A stretch of DNA of 54,260 nt, taken from CAYUJH01 sp964394585. Its GTDB lineage: Bacteria > Bacteroidota > Bacteroidia > Cytophagales > Flammeovirgaceae. The notes below the pieces were generated by a model that was given only the letters and a program-made list of their open reading frames with translations, did not search any database and was not told the origin of the DNA. The stretch is taken from positions 1 through 54,260 of the forward strand of contig CAYMYI010000013.1 in the NCBI GenBank assembly GCA_964394585.1. The letters run 5' to 3'. A program made the position numbers and the translations under genes. Positions 33,541 through 41,889 of the stretch are shown here, one piece after another (position 1 is the stretch's first letter; each line of letters begins with the position of its first letter).

Positions 33541-34407
33541 CTACTTAAAGTGCTCGTTGAATGTAAGAACCGGTGTTACCGAGTGGTTGGCTACTTCTTC
33601 GGCAATACTGCCGAGGAGTAGGTGGGCAATTCCTGTTCTGCCATGCGTAGTAAGGGCAATTAAGTCAGCATCAATCGATTCGGCAAAAGCACGGATGCCT
33701 TCTTCTTCAGAATAGTAGTTGTAAGAGTTTACCGTGAAATTCTTAAAGTCGAAATATTCTGCAAACTTCTTTATAGAACCATGTGTATCGCTGGTAGTTT
33801 CAAAGGTGTTTGGCGTAATAATTTTCACAAAGTGCAACTTAGCCTCAAATACATTTTGAAACGACTTTAAAGAAGCGACAGCTTTCTCAGAAACATTCAT
33901 AAAGTTAGAAGCAAATACGATGTCTTTAGGTTGGTAGCCTTCTTCGTGGTGCTTTACGGTAAGTACAGGAGCTTTCACACGGCGGATAACACGTTCGGTA
34001 TTTGAGCCTACCAAAATTTCCTCGAGTCCACTAGCACCTTTCGAACCAATTACAATCAAATCAGTGTCATTTTTTGCAATGAAATCATCGATATGCTTGG
34101 CTAACGAATCGAATACAACATGTTCTTGGATAGATACTCCTTCGTACTTTTCTTTGATTTCGTCGAATTTATGCTTGGTTACTTTCATGAGTTGCATCAT
34201 ATAATGTTTATATACCGATGCTTCGTCGCCTTCATCATGTGGCGACATGATGTCTAGGCTGTCGTAGTGCCCTACAACGGGTACATCCAGCACGTGCAAA
34301 AGTGAAATAGAAGCACCGCTTGTACGTGCCATACCCACAGCGACTTCTAGTGCGTTATTGGCCTCTTCTGAAAAGTCCGTAGGAACTAATATTTTCTCGA
34401 TTTTCAT
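33541..34407 (-). CDS. Universal stress protein, tandem UspA domains
   Basis: A 288-residue protein of two Usp domains (about 1-147 and 150-285). The first has the nucleotide-binding signature G-x2-G-x9-G-S in GSKGASGLEEILVGS; the second has TTHGRTGIAHLLLGS, where the first Gly of the motif is replaced by Thr, so its ATP binding may differ. DFSEEANNALEVAVGMA is the usual first-domain start. Such tandem proteins respond to stress or energy status. ATG at 34407. Confidence 0.93.
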   Translation of the reverse strand: MKIEKILVPTDFSEEANNALEVAVGMARTSGASISLLHVLDVPVVGHYDSLDIMSPHDEGDEASVYKHYMMQLMKVTKHKFDEIKEKYEGVSIQEHVVFDSLAKHIDDFIAKNDTDLIVIGSKGASGLEEILVGSNTERVIRRVKAPVLTVKHHEEGYQPKDIVFASNFMNVSEKAVASLKSFQNVFEAKLHFVKIITPNTFETTSDTHGSIKKFAEYFDFKNFTVNSYNYYSEEEGIRAFAESIDADLIALTTHGRTGIAHLLLGSIAEEVANHSVTPVLTFNEHFK

Positions 34408-34512
34408 GGTAGTTTTGTTTTTGTTTTACTGGATATAAATATACATTCTGATTTTAAGGTAAAAAAATGATTAATATCACTACCGAAAGTACGCAGAAAA
34501 ATCATCAGGTTT

Positions 34513-35100
34513 ATGATTGTTATTGAAAATACTATCGTTAGCGATGAGCTAATCTCAGAAGCATTTGTATGCGATTTATCGCGCTGCAAAGGGGCATGTT
34601 GTGTCGAAGGCGATTTGGGTGCGCCTTTAGAACTCGCAGAAAGAAACATACTCGAGAACGTTTACGAAGAGGTGAAGCCCTATCTGACAGAGGAAGGAAT
34701 CGATGCTATTGAACAGCAAGGCAAATTTGTGCGCGATTACGAAGGCGACTTCTCTACACCCTTAGTAAAAGAAAGTAGTGCCTGTGCCTATGCGGTCCAA
34801 GAAAGCAACGGAACATGGCTTTGTGGAATAGAAAAGGCTTGGAAAGCCGGGAAAACTGAATTCAGGAAGCCAATCTCTTGCCATTTGTATCCGGTACGCT
34901 TGGCAAACTATCAAGATTACACCGCTGTGAACTATCACGAATGGGATATCTGCAGTGCTGCCTGTTCTTTGGGCGCTTCCTTAAAAGTGCCTGTCTATCA
35001 ATTTGTAAAAGAAGCACTTATCCGCAAGTTTGGCGAGGCTTGGTACGACACCTTAGAAGCAACTGTACGGCATATGGGAGAAAAACCGTCCGAAAAGTGA
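34513..35100 (+). CDS. DUF3109 family protein (cysteine-rich, probable metal centre)
   Basis: A 195-residue protein of the DUF3109 family, which is related to YkgJ-type cysteine-cluster proteins. Conserved cysteines are seen in FVCDLSRCKGACCVEGD, then SACAYAV, TWLCGIEKA, PISCHLYPVRL and WDICSAACSLG. They could bind zinc or an Fe-S cluster; I infer a metal centre but not which. It is cytoplasmic, and overlaps in no other gene. The next gene on the opposite strand ends 16 bases beyond it. Confidence 0.9.
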   Translation: MIVIENTIVSDELISEAFVCDLSRCKGACCVEGDLGAPLELAERNILENVYEEVKPYLTEEGIDAIEQQGKFVRDYEGDFSTPLVKESSACAYAVQESNGTWLCGIEKAWKAGKTEFRKPISCHLYPVRLANYQDYTAVNYHEWDICSAACSLGASLKVPVYQFVKEALIRKFGEAWYDTLEATVRHMGEKPSEK

Positions 35101-35116
35101 GCCTCCATCTTAAACA

Positions 35117-36238
35117 TTATTTAGCTAGTTTCAACTGTATTGTTCCGGAGGTTTCTAAGTCTGAAGAAATACGGATGGTGCGTTTAATCGAACCGCTCTT
35201 CAATGTCAACTTTGCTGTGTTAGGAGGGGAGCTGCCAAGATTTTCGGCGTACATCACTAAGAAATAAGATTGTTGTTTTTCAGGCAGGTAGAATACAATT
35301 TTTTTCTTTCGTTTGCGCAGAACATACCGGTAAAGCAATGCTTTCTCATTTAGAAAGATGCTGACTTTATCACGATCAAAACTCTTATCGTCCCAAATTT
35401 TTAAAATACATTTTTGGCTACGTATAGCTATTCGCTCTTGTATGTTCAAGGGGCGTTCTTTGATTTGCATTGTAGCAGCAGTACGAGTCTCGGAGGTAGG
35501 TTTAGGGGGCACGGTAGTAGGTGTTTTCTCAACGAGTGATACATCATCAATGAAAATATATGCCTGTGGATCTGGATCCGCTCGTTTTTGAACCAAGTTT
35601 AATGCGCGGTCTAGTTTGAAGTTACCCAACGTCAAAAAAGTAGCAGGCGCATTGGCGGTAAAAGTAAATTGGAGAGGCAGCCACTCTGTATCGTAAAAAA
35701 GGGAATCGAAGCTGAACTGTTGCGCGGTAAGTACAAGGGGATAAAAATGATGTTGCATAGGTTTCTCAGTGGTTAGCAATGCCCCAACTGAAGCATTTGC
35801 ATAGCTACCAAACTGCTTCTTGTACCCTGTGCTAACATGGAAACGTAACTCATACGTTTTACCTACTTCAAGCGGTCGTTTCAAGGCTATTGAAGCGTAT
35901 TCTCTGTAGTTGTTCCGCCGACGTAAATAGGTAATTAACCCGATAACCGACTGTCCACTGCGCGGCATTATCCATGGATATGTATTTTGTTTTGGAACAA
36001 ACAAATGATCGGGGGTTCCATTAAAAACTTCTTGGTTATCACCCGAAGGGTTGAACCATCCTACCAAGTTATCTAAATAAGCGTGCCCTTCTGTGGTTTT
36101 CAACACACGTTCAAAGTCGCCATTTGGTACAATGTTTTCGCCTTCCTTTAAACTCTGAGTATACCCTGAAACAGAACATAAAAGCACTATGCTAAGTGGT
36201 AAAATTTTAATGAATGCACGAGAAAAAAGAAATTTCAT
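35117..36238 (-). CDS. Secreted protein with beta-sandwich N-terminal domain
   Basis: A 373-residue protein with a signal peptide (LPLSIVLLCSVSGYTQ). Residues 25-235 start NIVPNGDFERVL and have the layout of a carbohydrate-binding or discoidin-type jelly roll (YREYASIALKRPLEVGKTYELRF, AYIFIDDVSLVE). The remaining region (VSIFLNEKALLYRYVLRKRKKKIVFYL ... MYAENLGSSPPNTAKLTL) resembles a short beta domain often found at the C-terminus of OmpA-like or repeat proteins of Saprospirales. No enzymatic residues are apparent. Confidence 0.75.
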   Translation of the reverse strand: MKFLFSRAFIKILPLSIVLLCSVSGYTQSLKEGENIVPNGDFERVLKTTEGHAYLDNLVGWFNPSGDNQEVFNGTPDHLFVPKQNTYPWIMPRSGQSVIGLITYLRRRNNYREYASIALKRPLEVGKTYELRFHVSTGYKKQFGSYANASVGALLTTEKPMQHHFYPLVLTAQQFSFDSLFYDTEWLPLQFTFTANAPATFLTLGNFKLDRALNLVQKRADPDPQAYIFIDDVSLVEKTPTTVPPKPTSETRTAATMQIKERPLNIQERIAIRSQKCILKIWDDKSFDRDKVSIFLNEKALLYRYVLRKRKKKIVFYLPEKQQSYFLVMYAENLGSSPPNTAKLTLKSGSIKRTIRISSDLETSGTIQLKLAK

Positions 36239-36561
36239 GATGTTAAATTACGCATTATACACAAGGAAAAGAGAGTTGATTTATCCGATACTATATGTAA
36301 GAAATATATGCATATGAGAATTTTCTTGCTTTGCGCGCCTTGCATTTTGGAGATTTACTAAGAACAAACATTTCCCGAGTATTTTGTTTCAGATGTATAT
36401 AAAACACTAAGAAAACTGTAGATAACTGAGATGTTTTCAAACCAATTTGATTCTGTTGGGTTACAAACATAACGTATCACTACGATGTACTCTACTGTTC
36501 TGAGCGTGCTTCTAATATTCACTGTTTTCTTTATAGTTAAATGACTGCTCCACGTCCCTTT

Positions 36562-37000
36562 ATGTCTCAAGCCAAACAACCTGTANNNNNNNNNNTTGGT
36601 AGAAGATCATCTTCCTGATATAGTGTTAACTAAGAAGGCATTTTTTAAATGCGAAGCAGAGTATCTAATCCATGTGGCGCGCGATGGCGAGCAGGCGTTA
36701 CAATTTTTACGTAAGGAAGGAACATTTACCGAAGCTGAGCGTCCTGATTTAATTTTGCTTGACATCAACTTGCCCAAAAAATCTGGCTACGAAGTACTTC
36801 AAGAAATTCGTGCATCGCAGGAGTTGCAAACCCTCCCCGTAATTGTCTTGAGTTCGTCTACTTCAGAACAAGATCGCCTACAATCGTACAGACTATTTGC
36901 TAATAGCTTTATTGTTAAACCAAGTGGTTTAGCAGGGTTTATCGAAATGGCAAAACACATAGAAGGCTTCTGGTTTAAGGTTGGAAATTTGAATAATTAG
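36562..37000 (+). CDS. Stand-alone response regulator (Rcp1-like), 5' end broken by an assembly gap
   Basis: After the N run the frame reads LVEDHLPDIVLTKKAF and is a complete single-domain receiver: E3-D4 acid pair, phosphoacceptor D56 (LILLDINLP), S86-S87 and K108 (FIVKPSG) in this numbering. No output domain is present. Before the gap an in-frame ATG at 36562 or 36541 leads into KQPV, which normally continues directly to a short strand ending ILLVED; so the hidden bases number about nine or a multiple of three. The next gene encodes a receiver/pseudokinase 15 bases downstream, and both are likely one operon. The 300-base region upstream (36239-36540) contains no credible gene. Confidence 0.88.
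36586..36595. other. Run of ten N (assembly gap) inside the response regulator
   Basis: Ten unspecified bases. The coding frames on each side require a hidden length that is a multiple of three. Confidence 0.95.
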
Positions 37001-37015
37001 TACCATATTTATTAC

Positions 37016-38230
37016 ATGAATTCTCATGTAATTAATATCCTATACATAGAGGATAATCTAGCTGACTACAAACTTCTCACAAGCCGACTTAAAAGCGAAA
37101 ACCTTTTGCAAAGGTTCGATTTTTCGCATGTAACTTCTATTGCACAAGCCGATGAGCACTTGCTCAACCACGATTGTGATTTAACCTTATTGGATTTATC
37201 ACTACCCGATGCGCATGGGCTTGAAGGGCTTCATCAGTTACTCAATCATTTTCCTGAGCTCCCCATCGTCGTTCTTACCGGTAATACCGACGACTCCCTG
37301 GCTATTGAAGCCATTAAGCAAGGAGCTCAAGATTACCTGGTAAAGCAAGATTTACGTGCTGATATTTTCGTGAAAATGTGCAATTACGCTATTGAACGAA
37401 AAAAAATTATTGTTCGATTGAAGGAGGCTATCCTGCGCGAAGAGGAATTGAATGATGAACTTCGCGAAACGAACGAAGAATTGAACCAAGCCTTTGGAGC
37501 ATTACAACTTGAGAAAAAGCGTGTTGAAGAGAAAAGTCAACAGATTAATTCCTTTATCAGCATGCTGGTGAACGATTTGAAAAACCCAATCAGTGCAATT
37601 TCTTCCCTAATAGGACTGATTCAAGAGGAAAAAAATCTGACCGAAAAACAATCGAAATACCTTAAGCAAATCGAACGTTCTTCAGATTCTATGCTAGAAA
37701 ATATCATGCGGATTATCGATACGCAGTACGCCGCTGATGGTGTAGTAAAAGTGAATCTTCAACCCGAAAATCCATATTTTACCCTCAATTCCGCCATTGA
37801 TAAATATGTGGTGGAGGCTATTCGGCGCAACATCATTATTGAAGTAACATACAGCCGTAATTTGCCTACTGTTTTATTAGATAAAAGTACTTTAAACAGT
37901 GCAATTTCCGGGGTGTTTGAATTTATTTTTAAACACACTCAGAAAGCTTCACGTTTACTGATTGGTTGTAATATCAAAGATGATTACCTCGAAATTCAGT
38001 TTGTAGATAAACAACTGGTTATTTCTGATAAAGTATTACAAGAATCGCTTGAAATAGAAACCGATAACAGCTTCGATACTCAATGGCAACCAGCGGAAAT
38101 TCCTCATAACATGGAACTGAGTTTTGTGCGCCAGTTACTGCGAATGATGAGCGGAGAGCTAAAGGTATCGCCCAGTGAGCGTTACAATGGCACGGTGTTT
38201 AATCTTTATCTACGCTTAGCAAATAACTAG
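37016..38230 (+). CDS. Receiver domain fused to a degenerate histidine-kinase core (pseudokinase)
   Basis: A 404-residue protein. Residues 5-125 are an intact receiver (E12-D13, phosphoacceptor D60, T88, K110). A coiled coil (about 125-178, LREEELNDELRETNEELNQ) leads to a HisKA-like helix, FISMLVNDLKNPISAISSLIG, in which the phosphoacceptor His is N186. The HATPase region is also altered: the N-box reads STLNSAISGVFEFIFKHT with Phe where the Mg-binding Asn belongs, and the G1 box is VDKQLVIS with both glycines lost. G2 is only vaguely kept (HNMELSFVRQLL). It therefore probably cannot phosphorylate itself, but could be controlled by phosphorylation of D60 and act as a dimeric scaffold or phosphatase-like partner of the response regulator upstream. 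All substitutions are directly read; function is inference. Confidence 0.9.
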   Translation: MNSHVINILYIEDNLADYKLLTSRLKSENLLQRFDFSHVTSIAQADEHLLNHDCDLTLLDLSLPDAHGLEGLHQLLNHFPELPIVVLTGNTDDSLAIEAIKQGAQDYLVKQDLRADIFVKMCNYAIERKKIIVRLKEAILREEELNDELRETNEELNQAFGALQLEKKRVEEKSQQINSFISMLVNDLKNPISAISSLIGLIQEEKNLTEKQSKYLKQIERSSDSMLENIMRIIDTQYAADGVVKVNLQPENPYFTLNSAIDKYVVEAIRRNIIIEVTYSRNLPTVLLDKSTLNSAISGVFEFIFKHTQKASRLLIGCNIKDDYLEIQFVDKQLVISDKVLQESLEIETDNSFDTQWQPAEIPHNMELSFVRQLLRMMSGELKVSPSERYNGTVFNLYLRLANN

Positions 38231-38240
38231 TTTTATTTCT

Positions 38241-39851
38241 TTAGAAAGCGCCGGGCAACTGTCGGGCTTCTTGCATAACCTGAATTGCCTTTAAGATGCC
38301 CGTATCTTGTTCATGTAAAATAGCATTATATACCGTATCGCCGTAGAGTTTACGGCCCAAATATGCCCGAGTTCTGTTACTGATAATGGGTCGGGCTTGC
38401 GCTAGTTCTTCTAAGTCCACAGAAATGCCTTGCAGTTTTAAAAAACGTTCAAATTTTTGAAACTGTGTCTCCGAAAGCGTAAAGCGCTTCCTGTACACAT
38501 CTGCAGAAGAGGCAACATCGTTGCTGAGTTCATTCGTTAGCGAATGAGCAAAGTCGCGGATTAAATCGTACTTGCTCATTTGTTGCCATAGCGAGGAGTA
38601 AGCCGAGGTATCAACTGGTAAAAAATAGTCGGGCATAATGCCACCTCCTCCGTACACTTGCCTTCCATGCTCGGTATAAAACGTGTTTTTAGGGTTTTCT
38701 ATAGAAAAATTTTCCATATTGAAGACTTCGCCTGAACGGTAGCGTTCGTTCACCTCGTTGCGGTAGGCTTGTATGCCATCTTCATACGGTTTTTGAATGG
38801 AACGCCCACTGGGGGTATAATAGCGAGAAATCGTAAGCCGTAGTATCGACTCATCGGGTAGGGTAATGGGCAGTTGTACCAACCCTTTCCCAAAAGAACG
38901 CCTACCTACGATGAGGGCACGGTCGTAATCTTGAAGCGCTCCAGCGAGTAATTCTGAAGCAGAGGCGCTATTCTCGTTGATTAGCACTACTAATCCGCCG
39001 GTTTCAAACAATCCTTTATGTTCGGCATACTCTTCTTGGTTAAAGCGGTTTTCTTTCCCCTTAGTGTAAACAATTTCTTTTTTGCCTGCTAAAAATTCAT
39101 CGGCAATTTTGACGGCAGGGTTTAGGTATCCTCCTGAGTTGTTTCGCAAATCGAGAACGAGGTGCTGCATTCCTTTTCCTCTAAGTTTCATCAGTGCTTC
39201 TTTAAACTGCTCGTGTGTATTGCGAGCAAATTGAGCAATTTGCAGATACCCTACTGTATCGTTTAGCATGTAAGAGAGTGCTACCGATTCTGTGGGAATA
39301 TTCGCACGAGTAACGATGGCTTCAAAGGGTGTTGGTAGTTCGGGGCGCAGGATGGTAAGCGTTACTTCGCTACCTTTTGCGCCTCGTAAAAGCCCTACAA
39401 TATCTTGCGTAGCCATCTTCACGCCGGCGATAGGGGTATCGTTCACAGCTATAATCCGATCGCCGGCTTGAAGCCCTGCTTTTTCCGAAGGCCCTCCTTG
39501 CGTAACGGCAAGTACCTTCAAGGTATCGCGGTATATATTAAACTCGATACCGATGCCATCGAACCCCGTTTCTAATTGCGAAAAGGCATAGGTCGATTCT
39601 TCCGCTGAAATATAGGAAGTGTGTGGATCGAGCTTGTGCAGCATCTCTTCGATAGCATATTCAGTGAGCAGGTTCAAGTCGACCGTATCGACATAGTAAC
39701 GGTCAATATAGTTGAGTACATCGCGAAATTTTTGGACATTACCGCTGGTATCTTCCCCATATTTAAAGCGGCTTAAGAATTCGCTTCCTATCAGAATACC
39801 AAATGCCATCGAAGCGGCAAGCATTAGGGGGATTCGTGTATTTTGATTCAC
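38241..39851 (-). CDS. S41 carboxyl-terminal processing peptidase
   Basis: A 536-residue Ctp/Prc family protease. An N-terminal hydrophobic segment (residues 7-22) anchors or exports it. PDZ domain at about 95-175 (GFDGIGIEFNIYRDTLKVLA ... GLQAGDRIIAVND). Catalytic Ser-Lys pair: S297 in NENSASASELL and K322 in RRSFGKGLVQ, with D308 between; spacing 297/308/322 equals E. coli Tsp S430/D441/K455. It degrades or trims exported proteins from their C-terminus. Start is a GTG at 39851. The A-type carrier-like gene lies 75 bases upstream on the same strand. Confidence 0.94.
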   Translation of the reverse strand: MNQNTRIPLMLAASMAFGILIGSEFLSRFKYGEDTSGNVQKFRDVLNYIDRYYVDTVDLNLLTEYAIEEMLHKLDPHTSYISAEESTYAFSQLETGFDGIGIEFNIYRDTLKVLAVTQGGPSEKAGLQAGDRIIAVNDTPIAGVKMATQDIVGLLRGAKGSEVTLTILRPELPTPFEAIVTRANIPTESVALSYMLNDTVGYLQIAQFARNTHEQFKEALMKLRGKGMQHLVLDLRNNSGGYLNPAVKIADEFLAGKKEIVYTKGKENRFNQEEYAEHKGLFETGGLVVLINENSASASELLAGALQDYDRALIVGRRSFGKGLVQLPITLPDESILRLTISRYYTPSGRSIQKPYEDGIQAYRNEVNERYRSGEVFNMENFSIENPKNTFYTEHGRQVYGGGGIMPDYFLPVDTSAYSSLWQQMSKYDLIRDFAHSLTNELSNDVASSADVYRKRFTLSETQFQKFERFLKLQGISVDLEELAQARPIISNRTRAYLGRKLYGDTVYNAILHEQDTGILKAIQVMQEARQLPGAF

Positions 39852-39926
39852 CTTAGCTATAGAATTTTAGGAGTACAGGTTGAATATAGAAACTTTTACC
39901 AAGTTATAGTACGATGTGTTCTTTCC

Positions 39927-40241
39927 TTACAAGGAAGTACTTTTTTCTGGTTTTCGAAAAATAAATCCTTGTTCGGTACGGCGTTCTTCGTAATCGAGGG
40001 TTACATCAAGCAGATACATAAGGTGCCCTTTGTGCATCAGAAAGCTAAAGCCCTCGGCGGTCGCATACTGCCGGTCGGTTGATTTTGGTTTATCAAATGC
40101 CAAAAAAAACGCAGCTCCACCACAGCCACCACCTTTTACTCCCACTCTTAGCAAGTAGTCGGCAGGGATTTTTTTATAATTCATAATTCGCTGTATTTCT
40201 TCTAAGGCTCGTGGGGTGATATTTATTGGTAAAATTTCCAT
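39927..40241 (-). CDS. HesB/IscA-like A-type carrier lacking the C-terminal Cys pair
   Basis: A 104-residue HesB/IscA fold: ITPRALEEIQRIM, then LRVGVKGGGCGGAAFFLAFDK with the first conserved Cys, and DVTLDYEE ... GFIFRKPEKSTSL at the end. In Fe-S carriers this end continues into CxC (usually CGCG) that binds the cluster; here the stop comes at that point. No alternative frame restores CxC just past the stop. It may be a non-cluster-binding or differently liganded member (similar to HesB-like proteins without the CxC), or a truncated gene. ATG at 40241. Confidence 0.82.
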   Translation of the reverse strand: MEILPINITPRALEEIQRIMNYKKIPADYLLRVGVKGGGCGGAAFFLAFDKPKSTDRQYATAEGFSFLMHKGHLMYLLDVTLDYEERRTEQGFIFRKPEKSTSL

Positions 40242-40419
40242 AAATATTTCAGTTTAAACTTCGATAATTGCAACTACTTAATCTTGATTAAAGAAACAAT
40301 TCTTATCTAAAAAGTTTATTAAATAAGTTCTGTTTTTACAGAAAAGAGAGGCGTTTTTCCGATTGGCTCTGTAAACCTTTCACAAGTTTCCATTTTTCCA
40401 TCCTTTTTACTTGTAGAAA

Positions 40420-41808
40420 ATGCAAAAGTATTTTGACCTTATAGATCAAACCTTTTATTTCCCGGATAACGATTTTTCGTTACGAAACCATGAGCTAGAG
40501 TATCATGGTGTGCCCCTTATGGAGTTAATTCGCGAATATGGTACGCCTCTTAAGGTAACTTATTTACCAAAAGTTACCTCGCAAATTCAAGCAGCAAAAA
40601 GCTTTTTCAAAAAAGCGATTCAAAACCACAACTATACCGGCGATTATATTTATTGTTACTGTACCAAATCGTCTCATTTTAAGTTTATCGTTGAAGAAAC
40701 ACTCAAAAATGGTGTACAGTTGGAAACCTCTTCTGCCTACGACATTTCCATTGTCAAGCGCCTACACCAAGAAAATCTAATATCCCAAAATCAGCTCATC
40801 GTATGCAATGGCTACAAGCCTGATCGCTATAAGGCAGCAATTTCTGAGCTGATTAACAACGGGTTTCATAATTGTACCCCCGTGCTCGATAACCTAACGG
40901 AGTTGCAATACTATAAAAACCATGTGCATAAGCCTATGCAACTGGGCATCCGCATTGCCGCCGACGAAGAACCCGATTTCGATTTTTACACTTCGCGTTT
41001 AGGAATTCGGTATAAAGACGTGCTCAGTTTATACAGAGAGCAAATCGAAGGAAATGAGAACATTCGGCTCAAAATGCTTCATTTCTTTATCAATTCGGGG
41101 ATAAAAGATACGCAGTACTACTGGGCTGAATTGCACAAGTTTATCGAGAAATATTGCGAGTTGAAACAAATTGCCCCTGAGCTATCGATGCTTGACATTG
41201 GCGGAGGGTTCCCGATTAAAAACTCGTTGGCTCACGAGTACGATTACGCTTACATGGCTGATCAAATCGTGGAAAATATTAAAACTATTTGCGATAAGTT
41301 TGGAGTACCTGTACCCCATATAGTTACAGAATTTGGGAATCATACCGTTGGCGAAAGTGGCATGATGCTCTACTCTGTATTAGGGCAAAAACTTCAAAAC
41401 GACAAAGAAATTTGGTACATGATTGATGGCTCGTTTATTACACACATCCCCGATACATGGGCAAAAAAGCAAAAGTTTGTAATGCTGGCAATCAACCGTT
41501 GGCAAGAGGAATACCAAAAAGTTTACCTCGGTGGGTTAACATGCGATAGCGACGACTATTACAACTCTGAATACCATAGCATGAATGTGTTTTTACCCAA
41601 ACTAAGCAAGCAAGAAACACAGTATATTGGTTTTTTCCACACGGGAGCCTACCAAGAAACACTCGGAGGCTATGGCGGTATTCAGCATTGTTTAATTCCT
41701 TCTGCCAAACACGTAATTGTACAGAAAGACGAAGCGGGGAATCATCAGTATACCCTATTCCGCGACCAACAAACCGATGCGGAAATGCTTTCTATTTTAG
41801 GCTATTAA
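40420..41808 (+). CDS. Arginine decarboxylase-like PLP enzyme (alanine-racemase fold)
   Basis: A 462-residue fold type III PLP decarboxylase. The PLP lysine is K83 in CYCTKSSHFKF, and later signatures are HFFINSG, LDIGGGFPIKNS, TEFGNHTVGESG and the CDSDDYY motif near the C-terminus that contributes the active-site Cys/Asp of the partner subunit. The length and sequence match the short enzymes annotated as arginine decarboxylase in Flavobacteria and Cytophagales, rather than the 630-residue SpeA. Product would be agmatine for polyamine synthesis; no agmatinase gene is adjacent, and another basic amino acid or carboxyspermidine substrate cannot be ruled out. The upstream gap 40242-40419 is AT-rich with no gene. 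Confidence 0.8.
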   Translation: MQKYFDLIDQTFYFPDNDFSLRNHELEYHGVPLMELIREYGTPLKVTYLPKVTSQIQAAKSFFKKAIQNHNYTGDYIYCYCTKSSHFKFIVEETLKNGVQLETSSAYDISIVKRLHQENLISQNQLIVCNGYKPDRYKAAISELINNGFHNCTPVLDNLTELQYYKNHVHKPMQLGIRIAADEEPDFDFYTSRLGIRYKDVLSLYREQIEGNENIRLKMLHFFINSGIKDTQYYWAELHKFIEKYCELKQIAPELSMLDIGGGFPIKNSLAHEYDYAYMADQIVENIKTICDKFGVPVPHIVTEFGNHTVGESGMMLYSVLGQKLQNDKEIWYMIDGSFITHIPDTWAKKQKFVMLAINRWQEEYQKVYLGGLTCDSDDYYNSEYHSMNVFLPKLSKQETQYIGFFHTGAYQETLGGYGGIQHCLIPSAKHVIVQKDEAGNHQYTLFRDQQTDAEMLSILGY

Positions 41809-41889
41809 TGGAAAATGTACCAATCGCTTAACAGAGTGGGGGAGGGAATGGCTTTTTTTGTACCTTGCATCAGAAATTTTTGGTACATC

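Noticed and set aside
36358..36579. 73-residue minus-strand frame upstream of the response regulator
   Set aside because: No family-like sequence and it overlaps the response-regulator start; the 36239-36540 region is better seen as non-coding.
41815..41889. Longer N-terminus of the 7TM-DISM/SpoIIE protein
   Set aside because: The ATG at 41890 gives a clean lipoprotein signal; the extension would bury it 25 residues inside.
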